Origin: a virus | Reading direction: 5' to 3' (one strand) | IMG/VR virus record: IMGVR_UViG_3300030012_000334 | Location: 1-28,998 of that record | DNA: 28,998 nucleotides | Part shown: piece after piece, positions 7,845-15,063 of the stretch | How the letters are laid out: each line of letters opens with the position of its first letter | Numbering within the stretch: position 1 is the stretch's first letter | The notes under the pieces: generated by a model | Database searches by the model: none | Seen by the model: only the letters and a program-made list of their open reading frames with translations | What the model was told of the DNA's origin: nothing | Position numbers and translations under genes: made by a program

Positions 7845-8192
7845 ATGAATATATATAAATTACAATACGATAATAAAGCACAAGCTGATGCTGACTTCTT
7901 AGATAAAGGAGTTACTCAGGTAATAGAGGTTGAGGGTCAACAATACACTAAAAACTCTAGTGCAACTCAAGCAATAGTAGACTTAGGTAGAATAGTAAAA
8001 ACAGAGGGTGCTTATGACCCTGATGGTCATGTAATAACGCCGCCTGTTTATTATGATGGCGTTTTTTACGATATAATGACTACTGAGCATATAGACTTTG
8101 GAGCACATGCTTTAACACCTACTAAATGCGTACATGGCTTTGCAGGTTACAGTATAGATGCAAACGGAGATAATGTAGAACCACAACAATAA
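7845..8192 (+). CDS. Hypothetical protein between fibre and portal genes
   Basis: A 115-residue protein starting two bases after the LamG-type gene and ending two bases before the portal gene, so clearly in the same operon. It contains the segment HIDFGAHALTPTKCVHGFAG in the C-terminal third, with several His and one Cys. It has no signal peptide or membrane helix. Small proteins in this position of related phages are often fibre partners or head components, but nothing in the sequence fixes its function. Confidence 0.65.
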   Translation: MNIYKLQYDNKAQADADFLDKGVTQVIEVEGQQYTKNSSATQAIVDLGRIVKTEGAYDPDGHVITPPVYYDGVFYDIMTTEHIDFGAHALTPTKCVHGFAGYSIDANGDNVEPQQ

Positions 8193-8194
8193 TT

Positions 8195-10264
8195 ATGAAA
8201 GACTCAATAATTTCAATAAATTTAGAAACAAGTACAGCGCCAGTAGTGCAAGAAGTAAGAGGGCGTGACTACATTGAATATGGCACTGATGACTGGAGAA
8301 ACCTCTACCCACAGTTTCTTATAGACTTATACTACAACTCTTCAACTCATGCAGCTATAATAAATGGAACTGCTGAGATGATAGCAGGAGAGGATTTAAT
8401 AGTTCCTGATGATGATGTTAATTTAGATGCTTATGTTAAACTAAAGAAATTTATGCGTCATGCAAACTCTAAAGAGTCTTTACATCAAGTAATTAAAAAA
8501 GTAGCATTTGACTTTAAACTTCAGGGAGCTTATGCAATACACATTATATGGAATAGAGAGAGAACTGAAATAGCTGAAATATATCATGTGCCAGTTGAGA
8601 GAGTTAGAGCAGGTAGACCAAATGAAATGGGTAAAGTAGACACATATTATATTAGTGCTGACTGGGCAAATACTAGAACACACAAACCTTATCCAATAGC
8701 AGCATTTAACACTAATGATAGAACTTCAGGTAGTCAATTACTTTACACAGGGGCGTATAGTCCTAATATGGACATCTACCACACACCTGACTACTTAGCA
8801 GCTTGTAACTGGGCATTAGTAGACCAAAGGGTTGCTGAGTTTCACTTAAACAATATAGAGAACGGTTTTAGCGGAAGCTACTTCATCAGTTTCGCAAATG
8901 GAGTTCCTACTGCTGAAGAAAGAAGACAGATAGAACAAAGTCTAACAGATAAATTTACAGGTGCTAAAAACTCAGGAAAGTTTGTTTTAACTTTCTCAGA
9001 CGACAGAACTAGAACACCTGAAATAACACCTATAAGTGTATCTGATGCTGACAAACAGTATTTAGCACTTCAAGAACTGTTAGTACAAAACATCCTCACA
9101 GGTCATAGGGTGACTTCTAAGACACTTATGGGTATTGATAGTACCAATGGCTTCTCAAGCAATACAGATGAGCTTATAAACGCTTCTAACTTTTACTTAA
9201 ATACAGTTGTTAGACCTTTTCAGCTTAACATACTAGACACTTTACAGACTATATTTTCTGTAAACAATATGGATTTAGAAGTTGAGTTTGTACAATTAAA
9301 ACCAATTACAGTTCAATTTGACTCTAAGACTATTAGAGAAGTAATGACACAAGACGAAATTAGAGAGGATATTGGTTTAGCACCATTAGAAGAAGATGAA
9401 GCAACTGTTGAGCAAGATGTAAAACTAGCTAAAGTTGGAATAATAGATGGAGAACCAGTATTTAGTACAATAGAAGAAGCTGAAGCTCATGCTAAGACTA
9501 AAGGTTGTACTGGTTATCATGAACACGAACTAGAGGGCAAAACAGTTTACATGGCTTGTGATGGTCATGCTGAAGCAACTGAGATGAAAGTAGAAAAAAC
9601 AGAATTGCAAAAATTTATAGAAGATTTTGGTGAAGATATTTCTGAAGACTGGGAACTAATTGAAGAAGAAGTAGTAGATGGAGAACACCAAGACTTTAAT
9701 TTTGAAACTGAGCTTAACAATATAGCTAATAGTAAAACAGAGTTAGCTTCTACTGGTACTGCTAGACCTAATGCTAGAAGTAGTCAAGACGGAACTAATA
9801 AGTCAGATAATGATTTTTACAAAGTTAGATATGTTTATACTAAAGATAATTTTTTAAGTCAAGAGGGTGAAACTAGAGAGTTTTGCAGGTTAATGATGGC
9901 TGCTAAAAAAATATATAGAAAAGAAGATATAGTAAGATTAAATGATATTGCAGTTAATCCAGGTTGGGGGCCAAGAGGTGCTGCAACTTACTCTATATGG
10001 TTAGCTGACCAACATGAAGAATGCTGTAAGTCATTGAAAAACAGTAAGTTAGAGCTTTACAAAGGCGGCGGAAACTGTCATCATTTTTGGCTGAGACAGA
10101 TTTACAAAACATCATTAAGAGGTGCTAAAAGTAATATAAAACCAAGTGAAGCAATATCATATACTAAGGCATTGTCAGAAGGTTTTACAGCAGAGAAAAA
10201 TGACAACCTAGTAGCAAGACCCCCTAAGAGAATGAAGAATAACGGATTTTTAGAACCAAGATAA
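8195..10264 (+). CDS. Portal protein with a long C-terminal extension
   Basis: A 689-residue protein. Residues about 25-400 look like a phage portal: the N-terminal part has YGTDDWRNLYPQFLIDLY and then THAAIINGTAEMIAG, and a later helical stretch precedes the QFDSKTIREVMTQDEIRE region. Portals form the dodecameric DNA channel at one capsid vertex. Beyond the core come a small Cys/His segment (about 420-458, GCTGYHEHELEGK and MACDGH), an acidic linker (about 460-510), and a C-terminal domain at about 540-645. That domain has FCRLMMAAKKIYRKEDI and GGGNCHHFWLRQIY, with conserved-looking Cys/His that may bind metal. The extension recalls domains attached to head proteins of other Bacteroidetes phages. 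Its role is unknown. Confidence 0.75.
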   Translation: MKDSIISINLETSTAPVVQEVRGRDYIEYGTDDWRNLYPQFLIDLYYNSSTHAAIINGTAEMIAGEDLIVPDDDVNLDAYVKLKKFMRHANSKESLHQVIKKVAFDFKLQGAYAIHIIWNRERTEIAEIYHVPVERVRAGRPNEMGKVDTYYISADWANTRTHKPYPIAAFNTNDRTSGSQLLYTGAYSPNMDIYHTPDYLAACNWALVDQRVAEFHLNNIENGFSGSYFISFANGVPTAEERRQIEQSLTDKFTGAKNSGKFVLTFSDDRTRTPEITPISVSDADKQYLALQELLVQNILTGHRVTSKTLMGIDSTNGFSSNTDELINASNFYLNTVVRPFQLNILDTLQTIFSVNNMDLEVEFVQLKPITVQFDSKTIREVMTQDEIREDIGLAPLEEDEATVEQDVKLAKVGIIDGEPVFSTIEEAEAHAKTKGCTGYHEHELEGKTVYMACDGHAEATEMKVEKTELQKFIEDFGEDISEDWELIEEEVVDGEHQDFNFETELNNIANSKTELASTGTARPNARSSQDGTNKSDNDFYKVRYVYTKDNFLSQEGETREFCRLMMAAKKIYRKEDIVRLNDIAVNPGWGPRGAATYSIWLADQHEECCKSLKNSKLELYKGGGNCHHFWLRQIYKTSLRGAKSNIKPSEAISYTKALSEGFTAEKNDNLVARPPKRMKNNGFLEPR

Positions 10265-10266
10265 TT

Positions 10267-10827
10267 ATGAGCTATGTACTTTTTATATCAGAACAGAAGT
10301 TAAAAGATTCAACTGCAATCAACTTAAATGTTGATGTTGACATATTACTCCCATTTGTGCGTGAAGCACAGAAGCTATATGTTGAGACTGCACTTGGAAC
10401 TCAGCTAACTCAAAAGCTTAAAAATGAAATAATAGCAGGAACATTAGCAGGTGCTTATAAGACCTTAGTAGATGAATACATAGGTGACATGCTACCAGGT
10501 TATAGTCTGTACCACGCCATTCCTTATCTTAGGCATAAAGTAGAAAATGGGAATATTTATAATAAATCCTCAGAGACTGGAAGTGCTTTAACAACTGCTG
10601 AAGCGCAGAGCTTTAGGGAAGAGGTTTTAAATACTGCTAGTTATTATAGAGAAAGACTCATAGACTATATTAAAAACAACATAAGTAGCTTTCCTGAATA
10701 CAATCAAAATTCAGGTGCAGATGTTTCTCCATCAACTGAAAACTATTACTCAAACATGAATTTAGATATGCCAAGACAAAGCAATAAATTAACTTTAAGA
10801 GATTTTCTAACTCCTGATTTAACTTAA
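10267..10827 (+). CDS. Head-tail connector-like protein (DUF6712-like)
   Basis: A 186-residue, mostly helical protein three bases after the portal gene. The N-terminal half (VDVDILLPFVREAQKLYVE, and later YIGDMLPGYSLYHAIPYL) resembles the small helical adaptor proteins that sit under the portal. A long helix follows (EAQSFREEVLNTASYYRERLIDYI), then a disordered Asn/Ser-rich tail. Position after the portal and helical content support a neck or adaptor role. The DUF6712 assignment is from memory of such genes and is not certain. Confidence 0.6.
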   Translation: MSYVLFISEQKLKDSTAINLNVDVDILLPFVREAQKLYVETALGTQLTQKLKNEIIAGTLAGAYKTLVDEYIGDMLPGYSLYHAIPYLRHKVENGNIYNKSSETGSALTTAEAQSFREEVLNTASYYRERLIDYIKNNISSFPEYNQNSGADVSPSTENYYSNMNLDMPRQSNKLTLRDFLTPDLT

Positions 10828-10970
10828 TGAAGAAATATTACAAGCCAAAAATAAAAAATATAAATAAACTTAAAACATATTTGAAAGATGCCACTCAAGC
10901 AGATAACAAAAGAAGTAGGAGAAGTGTTAGGAGTAAACAGCGTGATACTAAGCGTAACGACATTCACTAA
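10827..10970 (+). CDS. Small very basic protein
   Basis: A 47-residue open frame that starts in a TAATG overlap with the connector gene. About a third of the residues are Lys or Arg (for instance NKRSRRSVRSKQRDTKR near the C-terminus). It overlaps the next gene (10888) by 83 bases in another frame. Coupling to the upstream stop favours translation. It could be a nucleic-acid-binding or structural peptide; no family is recognised. Confidence 0.5.
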   Translation: MKKYYKPKIKNINKLKTYLKDATQADNKRSRRSVRSKQRDTKRNDIH

Positions 10971-11058
10971 CTTAGAACTATTTTTAAAAATAATACTGTT
11001 ATTAGTTACAATAGTTTATACTGTTGACAAGTGGTGGTATCATAAAAAGAAAAGATAA
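10888..11058 (+). CDS. Small membrane protein of the lysis region
   Basis: A 56-residue protein with one transmembrane helix (LELFLKIILLLVTIVYTV, about 29-46) followed by DKWWYHKKKR, a short aromatic and basic cytoplasmic end. It overlaps the basic protein gene in another frame and ends in TAATG with the next small gene. Small single-helix proteins of this form are common beside lysis genes of Bacteroidetes phages. A holin, antiholin or spanin-like role is possible, but none can be assigned. Confidence 0.65.
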   Translation: MPLKQITKEVGEVLGVNSVILSVTTFTNLELFLKIILLLVTIVYTVDKWWYHKKKR

Positions 11059-11189
11059 TGCCTAAGAAACGCAAATTAAATAGCAACAATCCAAAGTATA
11101 ACAAAGCAAAAGAAAGTGATGTTAAAATGCGTAAAGAATTTGTTAAAGAAGTTAAAGGGTGTAAAATTTATAAGTCCTACTATCTCTAA
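11058..11189 (+). CDS. Small basic protein overlapping the DUF5675 gene
   Basis: A 43-residue open frame starting in a TAATG overlap with the membrane protein gene. It is Lys-rich at the N-terminus (MPKKRKLNSNNPKYNK). Its 3' 71 bases overlap the DUF5675 gene in another frame. The coupled start supports it, but the short length and overlap leave room for doubt. Confidence 0.45.
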   Translation: MPKKRKLNSNNPKYNKAKESDVKMRKEFVKEVKGCKIYKSYYL

Positions 11190-11601
11190 AAACTCCAACA
11201 TAAACCTTTTAATTCTCAGAGATACTTTTAGTGATGAAAGTACAATAGGAGAGTTGTTTCTTAATGGAGAACGCTTTTGTGATACATTAGAATTACCATA
11301 TAGAGATAATCAAAGAAGTATATCTTGCATACCAGTAGGCGAATACAAAGTAAGATTAAGATACCCAAGAGAAAGTGCTACTAGAAATTACTTGCACTTG
11401 CTTGTAGAAGATGTAAAAGACCGTTCATATATATTATTCCACAGAGGAAATACTGCTAAAGACACAAGAGGTTGCATCCTAGTAGGACAGGGAAGCCAAC
11501 AAGACATTGTTCATAATTCAACTTTAGCTATGGATTTACTTATAAAAGAAATAATAAATTTGGGTGGCACTAATATTAATTTAATAATCAAAAATAAATA
11601 A
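11119..11601 (+). CDS. DUF5675-family protein, candidate lysis enzyme
   Basis: A 160-residue protein from ATG 11119; a GTG one codon upstream is the alternative start. The body (LLILRDTFSDESTIGELFL through the C-terminal helix) matches the DUF5675 family of phage and prophage proteins. Residues 108-123 read HRGNTAKDTRGCILVG. This recalls the His...(S)xGC core of L,D-transpeptidase (YkuD) domains, with H108 and C119 as candidate catalytic residues. That comparison is inference. It stands between a small membrane protein and a holin-like gene, the expected place of an endolysin, and no other peptidoglycan hydrolase is visible in the genome. A cysteine peptidase or transpeptidase acting on peptidoglycan is the favoured guess. 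Confidence 0.7.
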   Translation: MLKCVKNLLKKLKGVKFISPTISKNSNINLLILRDTFSDESTIGELFLNGERFCDTLELPYRDNQRSISCIPVGEYKVRLRYPRESATRNYLHLLVEDVKDRSYILFHRGNTAKDTRGCILVGQGSQQDIVHNSTLAMDLLIKEIINLGGTNINLIIKNK

Positions 11602-11602
11602 A

Positions 11603-11791
11603 ATGAAAGATTACATTATTACACAGCTGTTAGGCTCAAAAAAAGTATGGTTAGGAATTAGTTCTATTTTAGTTCCAATGATAGCTTCATGGTTAGGAGT
11701 TGATGAAGAGTCAGTTTCTAAAATTTGGTGGAGTTTAATCGCTATGTTAGGCGGACAATCATTAGCAGATTTTGGAAAGTCAAACAAATAG
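11603..11791 (+). CDS. Holin-like small membrane protein
   Basis: A 62-residue protein two bases after the DUF5675 gene. It has two moderately hydrophobic segments (about 15-31, VWLGISSILVPMIASWL; and about 41-52, WWSLIAMLGGQS) separated by an acidic turn, and a short basic end. This layout, together with the neighbouring lysis candidates, fits a small holin that would permeabilise the inner membrane. There is no signal peptide. The function is inferred from topology and position. Confidence 0.6.
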   Translation: MKDYIITQLLGSKKVWLGISSILVPMIASWLGVDEESVSKIWWSLIAMLGGQSLADFGKSNK

Positions 11792-12497
11792 ATTTAGATT
11801 AAAGCCGCATGAAATTGTGGCATTAAAAAAGATGCGAGAAGCTGACACTAGGAATATCCTAGTTGTTGGCGACTTGCATGAACCATTTTGCCTAGATGGC
11901 TATTTAGAGTTTTGTATAGAGCAGTACGAGACCTATAATTGTAACCATGTTATAATGATTGGTGATTGCGTTGATTCGCATGGATTCTCATACCATGAGC
12001 CTGACCCAAATGGATTATCAGCAGGAAATGAGCTAGAATTAGCAATTAAAAAGATAGAAAAATGGCATAAAGCATTTCCTAATGCTGATGTTTGTATAGG
12101 TAACCATGATAGAATGGCTGCTAGAAAAGCAATGACTGGCGGTATTCCTGCTCAATGGATAAAGTCTTACAACGAAGTATTAGGAACTCCAACATGGAAC
12201 TGGGTTGAATCAGTAGTATATGATGATGTTCTTTACGAACATGGAGAGGGTGGACAAGCACAAACAAAAGCAAAGAACAACTTAATGTCAAGCGTTTGCG
12301 GACATACTCACACAGAAGCATACTGTAAATGGTTTGTAGGCAAAAGATATAAAATCTATGCAATGCAAGTAGGTTGCGGGGTTGACTGTACAACTTATGC
12401 TGCTGCTTACGCTAAGAACTTTAAAAAACAAGCCATAGGCTGTTCCGTAGTGCTAAACAATGGTACACTACCTATAAATCTTTTAATGCCCTTATAA
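11772..12497 (+). CDS. Calcineurin-like metallophosphoesterase
   Basis: All metal-binding motifs of the family are present: GDLHEP (33-38), GDCVDSH (64-70), GNHDR (110-114), H157 in YEHGEGG, and GHTHT (177-181). The enzyme should bind two metal ions and hydrolyse a phosphate mono- or diester; its natural substrate is unknown. The start is uncertain: TTG 11772 overlaps the holin-like gene by 20 bases and keeps the N-terminal helix RFRLKPHEIVALKKM, which I think belongs to the family. The first ATG, at 11832, would remove it but leave all motifs. A role in nucleic-acid processing or in evading host signalling nucleotides is possible but not shown. Confidence 0.85.
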   Translation: MESQTNRFRLKPHEIVALKKMREADTRNILVVGDLHEPFCLDGYLEFCIEQYETYNCNHVIMIGDCVDSHGFSYHEPDPNGLSAGNELELAIKKIEKWHKAFPNADVCIGNHDRMAARKAMTGGIPAQWIKSYNEVLGTPTWNWVESVVYDDVLYEHGEGGQAQTKAKNNLMSSVCGHTHTEAYCKWFVGKRYKIYAMQVGCGVDCTTYAAAYAKNFKKQAIGCSVVLNNGTLPINLLMPL

Positions 12498-12574
12498 TGC
12501 GCCTAAAAGACTCTACAAAGCTAACTCTACTCTACTTATTACTTATAGTAATAGTCCTACTTATATCTCTTTAA
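12497..12574 (+). CDS. Membrane micropeptide
   Basis: A 25-residue open frame that starts in a TAATG overlap with the phosphoesterase gene. After MRLKDSTK it is almost pure Leu/Ile/Val (LTLLYLLLIVIVLLISL), a single transmembrane helix. It ends the lysis operon just before the early promoters. The coupled start and clear helix make it plausible, but its length gives little statistical support. Confidence 0.4.
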   Translation: MRLKDSTKLTLLYLLLIVIVLLISL

Positions 12575-12579
12575 TTTTC

Positions 12580-12609
12580 TTGTTAACACTGTAATTGTTA
12601 ATAACTTTG
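12580..12609 (+). promoter_or_regulatory. Bacteroidetes-type promoter P1 (early)
   Basis: TTG at 12580-12582, a 19-nt spacer, then TAACTTTG at 12602-12609, matching the TAnnTTTG -7 box of Bacteroidetes housekeeping promoters. TTGTTAA, which contains the -33 element, is repeated at 12595-12601. The promoter opens the early region after the lysis operon. Confidence 0.7.
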
Positions 12610-12620
12610 TAAATAAAGTT
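12603..12620. promoter_or_regulatory. Inverted repeat over the P1 -7 box, possible operator
   Basis: AACTTT (12603-12608) and AAAGTT (12615-12620) form a perfect 6-bp inverted repeat with a 6-nt spacer. The left arm is part of the P1 -7 box, so a bound dimer would block P1. It is AT-rich and short, so chance is possible. Confidence 0.35.
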
Positions 12621-12628
12621 GTAAATAA

Positions 12629-12659
12629 TTGTGTGAATTAAAAATAATATGTATCTTTG
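12629..12659 (+). promoter_or_regulatory. Bacteroidetes-type promoter P2 (early)
   Basis: TTG at 12629-12631, 20 nt, then TATCTTTG at 12652-12659. The predicted start near 12665 leaves a leader of about 25 nt before the ATG at 12690, with the A-rich AAATAAA leader usual in Flavobacteriia. It is about 50 bases after P1 and in tandem with it. Confidence 0.8.
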
Positions 12660-12689
12660 CATCATAATAATTAAATAAAAACAAATAAA

Positions 12690-12851
12690 ATGAAAACAAA
12701 AACGCAAACAGAACTACAAATTGAATTTAATCTAAGAAATAAAATAAAAAGACTAAATCTACAAGTAAAATCGCAAAAAGATTTGGGCAATTTAGGAAGA
12801 GCAGATTTGCTTTCTAAAGAAATAGAAAGACTAAACAAAAAATTAATTTAA
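12690..12851 (+). CDS. Small coiled-coil early protein
   Basis: A 53-residue Lys-rich protein, the first gene after promoters P1 and P2. It is mostly helical with a heptad-like end (DLLSKEIERLNKKL). It is too short for a family call. First genes of early phage operons often encode small host-takeover proteins; that reading here is speculative. Confidence 0.6.
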   Translation: MKTKTQTELQIEFNLRNKIKRLNLQVKSQKDLGNLGRADLLSKEIERLNKKLI

Positions 12852-12859
12852 TAAATAAA

Positions 12860-13114
12860 ATGAAAACAACTTATAAAATGAAAGAAGCAACAAACAAAGA
12901 AGAAGCTATTGTATCAATATTAGATGTAATAGAAGAAAACCCATTATGGCTTAACAAAGTAGATGATATTGAGTTAATTTTATTAATGAGATTATCAAAA
13001 CAAACCCGTAGAAATCATATTGCAATATTTACAAATGGTGAAGTAATAGACTTATTTGTTAAACTAAAAAAAGAATACTATCACTTTAAAGATTTTACAC
13101 AATGGAATTACTAA
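12860..13114 (+). CDS. Hypothetical early protein
   Basis: An 84-residue acidic/basic mixed protein with an AAATAAA leader. A predicted helix with DDIELILLMRLSKQTRRNH lies in the middle. It shares 13 bases with the next gene in another frame. No motif or membrane segment was recognised. It belongs to the early operon from P1/P2. Confidence 0.6.
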   Translation: MKTTYKMKEATNKEEAIVSILDVIEENPLWLNKVDDIELILLMRLSKQTRRNHIAIFTNGEVIDLFVKLKKEYYHFKDFTQWNY

Positions 13115-13476
13115 TTTGCGAAGACTACTACTTCTATAATAACGGAGTGTATAAAACAATAGAAAAACTATCACCTGATGGTTGGTTTACAGATTTAAAA
13201 AAGGTAGAGCCAAGTATTAGAATCTTTGGAACTAGAGAGCAGGTAGATGAAGCTCTTGATACTTATATTGAATTGACTGGTCTTAATCTTGACGAATCAT
13301 TTGAATATAAGACAGAAAAGAAAGGTAGCTACTGGGATGGTATTGTATTTAGTGAAACAAGAAAAGACAGACCAACTCTAAAAGAATACAATAAAGCTGT
13401 AAATAAGAATCTATCAATATACAGAGAGAAATATAATAAACTAAATAATAACAAAGCATTAATAACTACGATATGA
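13102..13476 (+). CDS. Hypothetical early protein
   Basis: A 124-residue soluble protein overlapping its neighbours at both ends (13 bases upstream, 4 bases ATGA downstream). The N-terminal half alternates strands and aromatic residues (YYFYNNGVYKTIEKLSPDGW), and the C-terminal third is a Lys/Asn-rich helix. It lies directly upstream of, and is coupled to, the Rad52-like gene, so it may be a partner in DNA metabolism. No family was recognised. Confidence 0.6.
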   Translation: MELLICEDYYFYNNGVYKTIEKLSPDGWFTDLKKVEPSIRIFGTREQVDEALDTYIELTGLNLDESFEYKTEKKGSYWDGIVFSETRKDRPTLKEYNKAVNKNLSIYREKYNKLNNNKALITTI

Positions 13477-13934
13477 AACTAAAAGATTTAAAAAAGGAAT
13501 TGCCTTATAAATGGAGAGTACAGTCTGTTAAATACGGAAAGGCAACTTGCGTAGCTTATATAGACGCAAGAGATTGTCAAGACTTACTTGATGAAGTAAT
13601 AGGTGCTGAAAACTGGCAGTCTATTTACTATGAGCAAAATGGACTACTATTTTGTAAGGTAGGAATATTTAATGGTGCTGAATGGGTATGGAAATCAGAC
13701 ACAGGGTCAGAATCTAATGTAGAAAAAGACAAAGGTCATGTGTCAGATGCTTTTAAAAGAGCTTGTGTTTGTTGGGGTATTGGTAGGTTTTTATATAGGT
13801 TGCCAATTCAAACACTACAAGCTAAAAAACATACAAACGGAAGAGAGTACCCTTATTCTCCTGAAAAGGATAAAATTATATTTGATGGAGAAACACTAAC
13901 AAATTATATAAACTGGAAATTAAAAAACAAATAG
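13473..13934 (+). CDS. Rad52-like single-strand DNA annealing protein (Sak-type)
   Basis: A 153-residue protein with the core of phage Rad52/Sak-type annealing proteins. It has the segment VAYIDARDCQDLLDEVIGAE (about 28-47), then WQSIYYEQNGLLFCKVGIF, and the helix KGHVSDAFKRACVCWGIGRF (about 88-107), the most family-specific part. Such proteins form rings that bind and anneal single-stranded DNA, used in phage recombination and concatemer formation. It is followed by an SSB-like gene, a common pairing. The length fits the N-terminal annealing domain without a long C-terminal tail. Confidence 0.85.
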   Translation: MKLKDLKKELPYKWRVQSVKYGKATCVAYIDARDCQDLLDEVIGAENWQSIYYEQNGLLFCKVGIFNGAEWVWKSDTGSESNVEKDKGHVSDAFKRACVCWGIGRFLYRLPIQTLQAKKHTNGREYPYSPEKDKIIFDGETLTNYINWKLKNK

Positions 13935-13937
13935 CAT

Positions 13938-14010
13938 GAGGGGGTTAAATATCAATATGAATAATAATGTCAGCAGTTATACTTTGTAAAGATATATTCC
14001 CCCTCTTTTT
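13938..14010 (+). terminator. Large-loop hairpin with terminator-like end
   Basis: GAGGGGG (13938-13944) pairs perfectly with CCCCCTC (13999-14005). Inside it ATATC (13949-13953) can pair with GATAT (13991-13995), leaving a 37-nt loop. The 3' arm continues into TTTTT (14006-14010). The sequence CCCCCTCTTTTTAA is shared with the terminator after the capsid gene. It could be a terminator or attenuator between the Rad52-like gene and the next genes, or the end of a small RNA. Confidence 0.6.
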
Positions 14011-14029
14011 AATAATTAAAAATTAAATT

Positions 14030-14200
14030 ATGGAAACCGCACTACCTAGTAACAGTATAAACAAAACAATAAGTGATAGTGAGCAGCTTAGAAAAGAAAA
14101 CACAAGATTAAGAAAAAACAATTTAACTTTAAAATTGCAAGTAATTAAAGAAAAAGAAAAGCTGTCAAAAATTATAGAGTACATTAAAAGTTACAAATAA
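14030..14200 (+). CDS. Small coiled-coil protein
   Basis: A 56-residue protein after the hairpin, with an AT-rich leader. From residue about 18 it is a clear leucine-zipper-like helix (EQLRKENTRLRKNNLTLKLQ and onward). It probably dimerises, possibly with another early protein. It lies between the Rad52-like and SSB-like genes. Confidence 0.6.
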   Translation: METALPSNSINKTISDSEQLRKENTRLRKNNLTLKLQVIKEKEKLSKIIEYIKSYK

Positions 14201-14231
14201 AACCTAGTATTAATAAATTAAATAAATAAAA

Positions 14232-14552
14232 ATGGAAGTAAAAGGAAAATTAGTTAAGATGCTTAAACTTGAAACAGGTGTAAGTAAATCAGGAAAAGAA
14301 TGGAAAAAACAAACAGTTGTAGTAGACAATGGAGAGGAATTTAATAATCTAATAGCAGTAAGTGCTTTTGGTGAAGAAAAAATTAAAGACTTAAATAAAT
14401 TACAAGAGGGAATGACTGTATCTATTCTTTGTAATGTTTATTCAAGAGAATATAAAGGTAAATATTATCACAATATAGATGGGTATTGGTTTACACAAAA
14501 ATCTGATAATGAGGACTTTGTAACTTCAGACTCAGATGAAATGCCATTTTAA
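14232..14552 (+). CDS. SSB-like protein (DUF3127-type)
   Basis: A 106-residue protein that starts MEVKGKLVKMLKLETG and has an OB-fold-like strand pattern (KEWKKQTVVVDNG, NLIAVSAFGEEK, GMTVSILCNVYSREYKGKYY). It ends with an acidic tail DSDEMPF, close to the DD(I/M)PF tip through which single-stranded DNA-binding proteins recruit partners. It resembles DUF3127, an SSB-like family of Bacteroidetes. Next to the annealing protein it should coat single-stranded DNA during replication and recombination. Confidence 0.8.
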   Translation: MEVKGKLVKMLKLETGVSKSGKEWKKQTVVVDNGEEFNNLIAVSAFGEEKIKDLNKLQEGMTVSILCNVYSREYKGKYYHNIDGYWFTQKSDNEDFVTSDSDEMPF

Positions 14553-14553
14553 G

Positions 14554-15063
14554 ATGATACAAGAAGATAATTTTAAAAACTTATGCGACCTTACTACAAG
14601 ATTAGTAGGGCTGCGTAAAGGTTCGCTTGCCTTCAAAAGCAGAAAACAAGAATATCAAATACCAAGAAGTGTAGCTAGTGTAGTTGCTAGAATGATAGAT
14701 GAAACACATAGAACTATAATAGCTAAAGAATTGAAAAGAGATAGAAGTTTAATTTATCACTATGAGAAAATGCACGAGTTTAATTATAGGTCATTTCCTA
14801 AATATAGAGAGGTTTTTAATTTAGTCTATAATGCGTATTCTAGTATTCAGGGTTCTAAAAGGACTTTTTCAGATTCTAGGGAGTTAGAAATATACCTTAG
14901 AGAAAATGGAGTAAGTAATAGTGATAAGTACCAAACTATTATTAAAGTTACTTCAGGAAGAGCTGAATGTAATATTAGACTTTCATATAAAGATTTTTAC
15001 AATCAATTAGAATTATGTAAGTTTGCACTGACAGATTGCAATTACAACTTAGAAATTATTTAA
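14554..15063 (+). CDS. DnaA domain IV-like DNA-binding protein
   Basis: A 169-residue protein from ATG 14554, one base after the SSB-like stop. An in-frame ATG at 14536 lies inside that gene and is less likely. Residues about 45-80 (ARMIDETHRTIIAKELKRDRSLIYHYEKMHE) resemble the helix-turn-helix of DnaA domain IV, where a (K/G)RD(H/R)S-type loop precedes the recognition helix. There is no AAA+ domain. It may bind the phage origin or compete with host DnaA. Its start and position between the SSB-like gene and an initiator-like gene support a replication role. Confidence 0.55.
   Translation: MIQEDNFKNLCDLTTRLVGLRKGSLAFKSRKQEYQIPRSVASVVARMIDETHRTIIAKELKRDRSLIYHYEKMHEFNYRSFPKYREVFNLVYNAYSSIQGSKRTFSDSRELEIYLRENGVSNSDKYQTIIKVTSGRAECNIRLSYKDFYNQLELCKFALTDCNYNLEII

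Noticed and set aside
12498-12689. tRNA or structured RNA in the gap between lysis and early genes
   Set aside because: No cloverleaf or CCA-type end could be formed; the gap is explained by a micropeptide and two promoters. No tRNA or CRISPR array was recognised elsewhere in the window.
13978-13986. TATACTTTG as a Bacteroidetes -7 box
   Set aside because: There are three bases, not two, between TA and TTTG, and the site lies within the loop of the 13938-14010 hairpin, without a -33 TTG at a convincing spacing.
15036-15062. Upstream ATG of the initiator-like gene
   Set aside because: It lies within the previous gene; the TAATG start at 15063 begins with the conserved MEKPNYYAVIPADV. The same reasoning rejects 14536 for the gene at 14554.
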